This document shows positions 6,819 through 11,633 of a stretch of 14,085 nucleotides of DNA, piece after piece. The DNA is taken from NCBI GenBank assembly GCA_050249455.1, contig JBFWQM010000147.1, positions 1 through 14,085 of the forward strand, read 5' to 3'. Each line of letters begins with the position of its first letter. Positions within the stretch are counted from its first letter, which is position 1. The translations under genes were made by a program, and so were the position numbers. The DNA comes from JBFWQM01 sp050249455 (GTDB taxonomy: Bacteria > Pseudomonadota > Alphaproteobacteria > MPNO01 > VGEU01). The notes under the pieces were generated by a model, which was not told where the DNA came from, made no database searches, and worked only from the letters and a program-made list of their open reading frames with translations.

Positions 6819-6822
6819 CCTC
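6819..6822 (-). promoter_or_regulatory. Shine-Dalgarno site deciding the cupredoxin-like start
   Basis: GAGG on the minus strand sits six bases before the ATG at 6812 and overlaps the alternative GTG at 6824, favouring the shorter reading. Confidence 0.55.
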
Positions 6823-6886
6823 ACCGTGTGGACCGACTCGAACAGGCAACGGGGCCGGCTCCCTTTCGTTCCTGCCGCAGAACGGC

Positions 6887-6909
6887 AAAGGGCGGCGTCG
6901 CCGCCGCCC
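6887..6909 (-). terminator. Candidate terminator of the oxc-frc transcript
   Basis: Read leftward, GGGCGGC and GCCGCCC arms (6903-6909 with 6890-6896) form a 7-bp stem with a six-base loop, followed by TTTGCCGTT. It is about 95 bases past the frc stop. The T-run is short, so the call is moderate. Confidence 0.4.
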
Positions 6910-6935
6910 CCGCTGGTTCGTCCCCGCTGGTTCGC
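6908..6935. repeat. Two tandem copies of a 14-base unit
   Basis: CCCCGCTGGTTCG plus T or C is repeated head to tail at 6908-6921 and 6922-6935, followed by a decayed third copy starting CCCCGCCGGT at 6936. It lies in the 192-base gap downstream of frc. I see no function. Confidence 0.6.
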
Positions 6936-7004
6936 CCCCGCCGGTCTGGGTGCGCGGGCCGGCCCGCCGCTGCGCGAGGTCGCAGCGGGCGGCCGGCGCG
7001 CGGG

Positions 7005-8276
7005 CTACTCGGCCGCCGCGGCCTTGACGTTGCCGAGGGCGCCCGACGAAAGGACGCGGTTCAGCTCGTCGCCGGCGAAGCCGAGCTCGCCCAGGATCTC
7101 CTTCGTGTGCTCGCCGAGCAGCGGCGAGCGCACGACCTCCACCGGGCTGTCGGACAGCTTCACGGGGCAGCCGACGCTGAGATACGCGCCGCGCTCCGGA
7201 TGTTCGACCTTGACCATGGTGCCGGTCGCGAAAAGGCCGTCGTCCTCGGCGATCTCCTTCATCGACAGGATCGGGCCGACCGGGATGTCGAGCGGGTTGC
7301 ACACCTCCATGACCTCGAACTTGGTCTTGGTCATGGTCCACCGCTCGATGCGCTCGAAGATCTGGTTGAGCTTGTCGAGCCGCGCCGGCGGCGTCGCATA
7401 GGCCGGGTCGGTCTTCCACGTCGGTTCGCCGATCACGTCGCAGATCTTCGCCCACACCGGGGCCTGGCAGATGAAGTAGGTGTAGGCGTTGGGGTCGGTC
7501 TCCCAGCCCTTGCACTTCAAGATGCGCCCCGGCTGGCCGCCGCCCGAGTCGTTGCCGGCACGCGGCGTGGCGTCGCCGAACGGGATGCCCTCGCCGTACT
7601 GCGAGTATTCGGTGAGCGGGCCGGCGGCGAGCCGCTGCTGGTCGCGCAGCTTGACGCGTGCGAGGTTGAGCACGGCGTCCTGCATCGCGGCCGTGACGCG
7701 CTGGCCGCGGCCGGTCTTCTCGCGCTGGTAGAGCGCGGTCACGATGCCCAGGCAGAGGTGCAGTCCGGTGCCGGAATCGCCGATCTGGGCGCCGGTGACC
7801 AGCGGCGGGCCGTCGCGGAAGCCTGTGGTCGAGGCGGAACCGCCGGCGCATTGGGCGATGTTCTCATAGACCTTGCAGTCCTCGTACTTGCCGGGGCCGA
7901 AGCCCTTGATCGAGGCCATGACGATGCGCGGGTTGATCTCCTGCACGCGTTCCCACGAGAAGCCCATGCGGTCGAGCGCGCCGGGCGCGAAGTTCTCGAC
8001 CAGCACGTCGCACTCCTCGATCAGCCGGGTCAGCACCTGCTTGCCGGCCTCGTGCTTGGAGTCGATCTCGATCGAGCGCTTGTTGTGGTTCAGCATCGTG
8101 AAATAGAGGCTGTCGGCGCCGGGCACGTCGACCAGCTGCTTGCGGGTCGCGTCGCCGACGCCGGGACGCTCCACCTTGATGACGTCGGCGCCGAACCACG
8201 CGAGAAGCTGCGTGCAGGTCGGACCGGACTGCACATGGGTGAAATCGAGGACCTTGATGCCTTCAAGCGCTTTCAT
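7005..8276 (-). CDS. frc: Formyl-CoA:oxalate CoA-transferase (CaiB/BaiF class III)
   Basis: The product is 423 residues, like Oxalobacter Frc (428). It moves CoA from formyl-CoA to oxalate, giving oxalyl-CoA and formate, in the cytosol. Long blocks match what I recall of Oxalobacter Frc: VLDFTHVQSGPTCTQLL at 9-25, DSLYFTMLNHNKRSIEID at 55-72, VENFAPGALDRMGFSWE at 93-109, and LLGEHTKEIL near the end. The catalytic Asp is Asp167 in GAQIGDSGTG, Gln16 lies in the CoA-site HVQSGP, and the active-site glycine loop is SGGGQPG at 244-250, followed by LKCKGWETD. The start ATG has GGAG six bases upstream. It lies 42 bases after oxc on the same strand, the usual oxalate-degradation pair. The assignment over other CaiB family members rests on both close motif match and neighbour. 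Confidence 0.93.
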   Translation of the reverse strand: MKALEGIKVLDFTHVQSGPTCTQLLAWFGADVIKVERPGVGDATRKQLVDVPGADSLYFTMLNHNKRSIEIDSKHEAGKQVLTRLIEECDVLVENFAPGALDRMGFSWERVQEINPRIVMASIKGFGPGKYEDCKVYENIAQCAGGSASTTGFRDGPPLVTGAQIGDSGTGLHLCLGIVTALYQREKTGRGQRVTAAMQDAVLNLARVKLRDQQRLAAGPLTEYSQYGEGIPFGDATPRAGNDSGGGQPGRILKCKGWETDPNAYTYFICQAPVWAKICDVIGEPTWKTDPAYATPPARLDKLNQIFERIERWTMTKTKFEVMEVCNPLDIPVGPILSMKEIAEDDGLFATGTMVKVEHPERGAYLSVGCPVKLSDSPVEVVRSPLLGEHTKEILGELGFAGDELNRVLSSGALGNVKAAAAE

Positions 8277-8282
8277 GACGTG

Positions 8283-8286
8283 CTCC
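8283..8286 (-). promoter_or_regulatory. Shine-Dalgarno site of frc
   Basis: GGAG on the minus strand, six bases before the frc ATG, lies within the 42-base gap after oxc, so frc has its own translation start within a shared transcript. Confidence 0.6.
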
Positions 8287-8318
8287 AGGGATTTGGCGTG
8301 TGGTGTCGCAGGGCCGCA

Positions 8319-10064
8319 TCACTTCTTCTTCACGACGCTCTGCGGATTGAGGTTGCCGATGCGCCCGCTCTCAGTGCCGGCGTTCTCGTCGATCACGGCG
8401 TTGACCAGCGTCGGCTTGCCCGACTCCAGCGCGGCGTTGACCGCGCGCGACAGCTCGTCCGGCGTGGTGGCGTAGACGCCGACTCCGCCGAAGGCCTCCA
8501 TCATCCTGTCGTAGCGTGCGTCCTTGACGAACACCGTCGTCGCGGCGTCCGCCCCGCCGGTCGGGTTGACCTCCGAGCCACGGTAGATGCCGTTGTTGTT
8601 CATCACGACGATGCAGACCGGCAGGTTGTAGCGGCAGATCGTCTCGACCTCCATGCCGGAGAAGCCGAAGGCGCTGTCGCCCTCGACCGCGAGCACCGGC
8701 TTACCGGTTTCGATCGCCGCGGCGACGGCGAATCCCATGCCGATGCCCATCACGCCCCACGTCCCGACGTCGAGCCGCGTGCGCGGCCGGTACACGTCGA
8801 TGATCGAGCGCGCGAAGTCGAGCGCATTGGCGCCTTCGTTGACCAGGATCGTCTCCGGCCGTTTCTGGATGATCGCCTTCAGCGCGCCGAGCGCGCCGTG
8901 ATAGTCCATCGGCACGTTGTTGTTCATCAGCCGCGGCGCCATGCGCGCGACGTTGCCGGCGGCCTTGGACTTGACCTCGTCCACCCACTCGGCGGGCGGC
9001 GCCTTCCACTCCTTGCCCATGGCGGCGAGCATGGCGGCGAGGCACGAGCCGATGTCGCCGACCACCGGCGCGGCGATGCCGAGGTTGCTGTCCATCTCCT
9101 TCGGGTCGATGTCGACCTGGACGAACTTCTTCGCGCCGGGCTTGCCCCACTGCTTGCCCTTGCCGTGCGAGAGAAGCCAGTTGAGCCGCGCGCCGACCAG
9201 CATCACGACGTCGGACTCCTGCAGCACGAGCGAGCGCGCCGCGCCCGCCGACAGCGGGTGGTCGTCCGGCAGCAGGCCCTTGGCCATGCTCATCGGCAGA
9301 TACGGAATGCCGCTCTTCTCCACGAAGGCGCGCACGGTGTCGTCGGCCTGGGCGTAGGCCGCGCCCTTGCCGAGGATGATCAGCGGCTTCTTCGCGCCCT
9401 TGAGCACGTCGAGCGCGCGCGCCACCGCCGCCGGGGCCGGGAGGTGCGCCGGTGCCGGGTCGATCACCTTGACCAGCGACCGGGCGCCCGCTTCGGCGTC
9501 CATGGTCTGGGCGAACAGCTTGGCCGGCAAATCGAGGTAGACGCCGCCGGGCCGGCCCGACACGGCGGCGCGGATGGCGCGCGCGATGCCGACGCCGATG
9601 TCCTGGGCGTGCAGGACGCGGTAGGCCGCCTTGCACAGCGGCTTGGCGACGGCGAGCTGGTCCATCTCCTCGTAGTCGCCCTGCTGCAGGTCGACGATCT
9701 CGCGCTCGGATGAACCGGAGATCAGGATCATCGGGAAGCAGTTCGTCGTCGCGTTGGCGAGCGCGGTGAGGCCGTTCAGGAAGCCGGGCGCCGACACCGT
9801 CAGGCAGATCCCCGGCGACTTGTTGAGGAAGCCCGCGATCGCCGCGGCGTGGCCGGCGTTCTGCTCGTGCCGGAACGAGATGACGCGCATGCCCGACGCC
9901 TGCGCCAGCCGGCCGAGGTCGGTGATCGGGATGCCGGGCACGTTGTAGATCGTGTTGATGCCGTTGAGCTTCAGCGCTTCGATCACGAGGTGGAATCCGT
10001 CGGTGAGCTCGCGCTCTTCCGCCGCCTCGGTTCCCGTCGCCGCCTGCCCTGCCGATGCGTTCAT
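8319..10064 (-). CDS. oxc: Oxalyl-CoA decarboxylase (thiamine diphosphate enzyme)
   Basis: The product is 581 residues from the ATG at 10064, about 13 more than Oxalobacter Oxc; an in-frame ATG at 10097 would add 11. It decarboxylates oxalyl-CoA to formyl-CoA and CO2 with thiamine diphosphate and Mg2+. Visible landmarks: cofactor-activating Glu67 in SFRHEQ, SAPGFLNG at 91-98, Tyr131-Glu132 in QQGDYEEMDQ, GKGAAYAQ near 232-239, GARLNW at 291-296, the metal/cofactor motif GDSAFGF at 462-468 through MNNNG at 488-492, Tyr494, and the C-terminal active-site ESGRI (Ser566, Arg568). These correspond to Glu56, Tyr120, Glu121, Tyr483, Ser553 and Arg555 of Oxalobacter as I recall them, so the enzyme should be active. 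Followed by frc 42 bases later and preceded by gntR 58 bases earlier. Confidence 0.94.
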   Translation of the reverse strand: MNASAGQAATGTEAAEERELTDGFHLVIEALKLNGINTIYNVPGIPITDLGRLAQASGMRVISFRHEQNAGHAAAIAGFLNKSPGICLTVSAPGFLNGLTALANATTNCFPMILISGSSEREIVDLQQGDYEEMDQLAVAKPLCKAAYRVLHAQDIGVGIARAIRAAVSGRPGGVYLDLPAKLFAQTMDAEAGARSLVKVIDPAPAHLPAPAAVARALDVLKGAKKPLIILGKGAAYAQADDTVRAFVEKSGIPYLPMSMAKGLLPDDHPLSAGAARSLVLQESDVVMLVGARLNWLLSHGKGKQWGKPGAKKFVQVDIDPKEMDSNLGIAAPVVGDIGSCLAAMLAAMGKEWKAPPAEWVDEVKSKAAGNVARMAPRLMNNNVPMDYHGALGALKAIIQKRPETILVNEGANALDFARSIIDVYRPRTRLDVGTWGVMGIGMGFAVAAAIETGKPVLAVEGDSAFGFSGMEVETICRYNLPVCIVVMNNNGIYRGSEVNPTGGADAATTVFVKDARYDRMMEAFGGVGVYATTPDELSRAVNAALESGKPTLVNAVIDENAGTESGRIGNLNPQSVVKKK

Positions 10065-10122
10065 GTGCTTTTTCCCAACCTGAGCGGCCGCTTGCATCGC
10101 GGCTTCGCGCTTGCGTATCTGA

Positions 10123-10920
10123 CTAAGCGGAACCGGCCGCGGCCTGGCGCAGCCGGCCGGCCGCATCCTTGCGGTGCTTCAGGCCGTCCAGCCGCGTCCA
10201 CGTCCGCTTGATGTGGTCGTGCAGCTTCATCGTGTGCTCGCGCACCAGCCGGCACGACAGCTCGGCGTCGCGCGCCTCCAGCGCCTCGATGATCTCCATG
10301 TGGTCGACGACGGAGCGTTCGGCCCGGTCGCCCTCGCCCATCGTGCGGCGGCGCACCGCATGCATGTGCTGCAGCAGCCCGTCGGCGGTGGTCTTCAGCA
10401 GCGAGCAGCCGGACAGCTCCAGGATGCGCAAGTGGAAGGCGATATTCGCCTCGGAATACTCCTCGATGTCGGCGCGCGCGGCGCGCGGGCCCTGCTTCTG
10501 CGCAAACGTGCGCAGCGCCTTGAGGTCGGCGTCGCTCGCGTGCTCGGTGGCGAGGCGCGCCGCCATGCTCTCCAGCGCCGCCCACGTCACCACCATCTCC
10601 AGGATCTCGCCCAGCGCCATGCGCCGGACGAACACGCCCTTGCGCGGCTGGATCTCGACCAGGCCGTCCTGTGCCAGCCGCGCCAGCGCCTCGCGGATCG
10701 GCGTGCGCGAGATGCCGAGCCGCTCGGCCATCGCGCGCTCGTCCAGGCGCAGGTCGGCGTCGTCCTCGTAGATGTTCATGTCGAGGATCGCGGCGCGCAG
10801 CAGCGCGTAGGTGTGATCCTTCAGCGTGAAGGTCACGGCGATCGGCGACAGTTTGCTGCTGATCGACACCGGTGCCGGCGCTCTCGCTGCGGGTGGACGC
10901 AACGGAGTCCCGATCCCCAT
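10123..10920 (-). CDS. GntR-family transcriptional regulator with FCD domain
   Basis: The product is 265 residues, starting at the ATG at 10920. A winged helix occupies about 34-99, with the GntR core LDERAMAERLGISRTPIREALARLAQDGLVE (59-89) and the wing QPRKGVFVRR. The FCD effector domain covers about 104-240; His163 (AFHLRI), His207 (VDHMEI) and His229 (REHTMK) match the metal-binding histidines of FCD proteins, which usually sense a carboxylic acid. It lies 58 bases upstream of oxc on the same strand, so it probably controls oxalate breakdown and possibly responds to oxalate or an oxalyl/formyl metabolite; the ligand is inference. Overlapping palindromes 18-35 bases before its ATG suggest self-control. 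The start has no clear ribosome site, which suggests a very short leader or a start slightly downstream (GTG codons at 10869 and 10836). Confidence 0.92.
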   Translation of the reverse strand: MGIGTPLRPPAARAPAPVSISSKLSPIAVTFTLKDHTYALLRAAILDMNIYEDDADLRLDERAMAERLGISRTPIREALARLAQDGLVEIQPRKGVFVRRMALGEILEMVVTWAALESMAARLATEHASDADLKALRTFAQKQGPRAARADIEEYSEANIAFHLRILELSGCSLLKTTADGLLQHMHAVRRRTMGEGDRAERSVVDHMEIIEALEARDAELSCRLVREHTMKLHDHIKRTWTRLDGLKHRKDAAGRLRQAAAGSA

Positions 10921-10937
10921 TGCAGCCGGGACTGTAT

Positions 10938-10955
10938 CAGATATCTGGTATACCA
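10938..10955. promoter_or_regulatory. Probable GntR operator: two overlapping perfect palindromes
   Basis: CAGATATCTG (10938-10947) and TGGTATACCA (10946-10955) share two bases. The second fits the TGGTnnnACCA-like pattern bound by FadR/FCD-type GntR proteins. On the minus strand a poor -35 candidate TTGTGT (10955-10960) and -10 candidate GATACA (10933-10938) bracket the site, so a bound regulator would block polymerase. Placement between the VOC terminator and gntR suggests it governs gntR and, by read-through, oxc and frc. Confidence 0.6.
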
Positions 10956-10963
10956 CACAACCG

Positions 10964-10994
10964 AAAAGGCCGCCCGGTCGCCAACCGGGCGGCC
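10964..10994 (-). terminator. Intrinsic terminator of the VOC gene
   Basis: An 11-bp perfect stem (10984-10994 with 10968-10978; arm GGCCGCCCGGT) with a five-base loop is followed, leftward, by TTTT at 10967-10964. It lies 50 bases after the VOC stop, so the VOC gene and gntR-oxc-frc are probably separate transcripts despite sharing a strand. Confidence 0.75.
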
Positions 10995-11043
10995 CGGTCG
11001 CGCGGGATGCCACCCCGGAGAGCGCCCGCGCCGGGCGCGCCGC

Positions 11044-11457
11044 TCACGGCGCGGGGCGGCTCGTGGTGTCGTACTTGGTCAGGTGGATGAATTCGAGCAC
11101 CGCGCCGTCGGGGTCGCGGAAATAGGCGCGCGGGCCATTGACGGTGCCGCCCTGGCGATCCTCCTCGAACGTGATCTCGACGCCGTTTGCGCGCAAGTGG
11201 TCGAGCGCCTGGCGGTAGCCCTTCTCGCCATCGACGATGAACGAGTGATGGACGCCGTTGTGGTCCTCAGCGCCGCCATAGATCGGCGCCGGGCGCTCGA
11301 CCAGGATCAGGCACACGCCGGCGGCGTCGAGGAACGCCATCTTGCCGCCGACCGTCGTCAGGTGCTTGCAGCCGACGATGTCGGTGTAGAACTTGATGCT
11401 CCTGCCGATATCGCTGACCGGCAGGCTGAAGTGGGCCACCCCTTTCAGCTCGACCAT
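11044..11457 (-). CDS. VOC-superfamily (glyoxalase/bleomycin-resistance fold) protein
   Basis: The product is 137 residues from the ATG at 11457, where GGAGG lies eight bases upstream; an ATG at 11478 would add seven residues but has no ribosome site. Two beta-alpha-beta-beta-beta units are apparent: GVAHFSLPVSDIGRSIKFYTDIVG at 6-29 and HHSFIVDG...ALDHLRANGVEI at 70-95. Metal ligands typical of the family are His9, His71 and Glu122 (AVLEFIHL). GPRAYFRDPDGAVLEF is the common VOC C-terminal signature. VOC enzymes include lactoylglutathione lyase, extradiol dioxygenases and resistance proteins; none of these can be chosen here. It lies upstream of the oxalate genes but is separated by a terminator, so a direct part in oxalate metabolism is unproven. 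It diverges from the synthetase gene at 11634. Confidence 0.88.
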   Translation of the reverse strand: MVELKGVAHFSLPVSDIGRSIKFYTDIVGCKHLTTVGGKMAFLDAAGVCLILVERPAPIYGGAEDHNGVHHSFIVDGEKGYRQALDHLRANGVEITFEEDRQGGTVNGPRAYFRDPDGAVLEFIHLTKYDTTSRPAP

Positions 11458-11633
11458 CTCCCTGCCCTCCCTGTGCATCGCGCCGACAGCCGGCGCGCCG
11501 ACGCATTGTGATCGCGCCGGGGCACCGCATCAACGGCCGCCCGTGCCGCAAGCGCGCCGTCGCCACCGCAAGTCGGACACGTGCCGCGACCGATAAGCGT
11601 ATTCGTAATGATTGCATCGGTTAAGATGACGGC
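11458..11633. promoter_or_regulatory. Divergent region between VOC and the synthetase gene
   Basis: These 176 bases hold both promoters. The part nearest the synthetase (about 11594-11630) is the most AT-rich piece of the region and includes CGTATTCGTAATGATTGCAT, a reasonable place for promoter contacts, but I see no convincing box pair and no copy of the gntR operator palindromes. Confidence 0.3.
11466..11470 (-). promoter_or_regulatory. Shine-Dalgarno site deciding the VOC start
   Basis: GGAGG on the minus strand stands eight bases before the ATG at 11457 and inside the longer reading from 11478, favouring the shorter one. Confidence 0.6.

Noticed and set aside
6555..9713. A plus-strand frame open for over 1,000 codons
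   Set aside because: It is antisense to frc and oxc, both unmistakable on the minus strand. Its translation is Arg/Ala/Asp/Leu-rich without domain motifs, as expected from the complement of GC-rich genes.
10174..11511. A 445-codon plus-strand frame across gntR and the VOC gene
   Set aside because: It is antisense to two well-supported minus-strand genes and crosses a terminator and an operator. It shows no recognisable domain.
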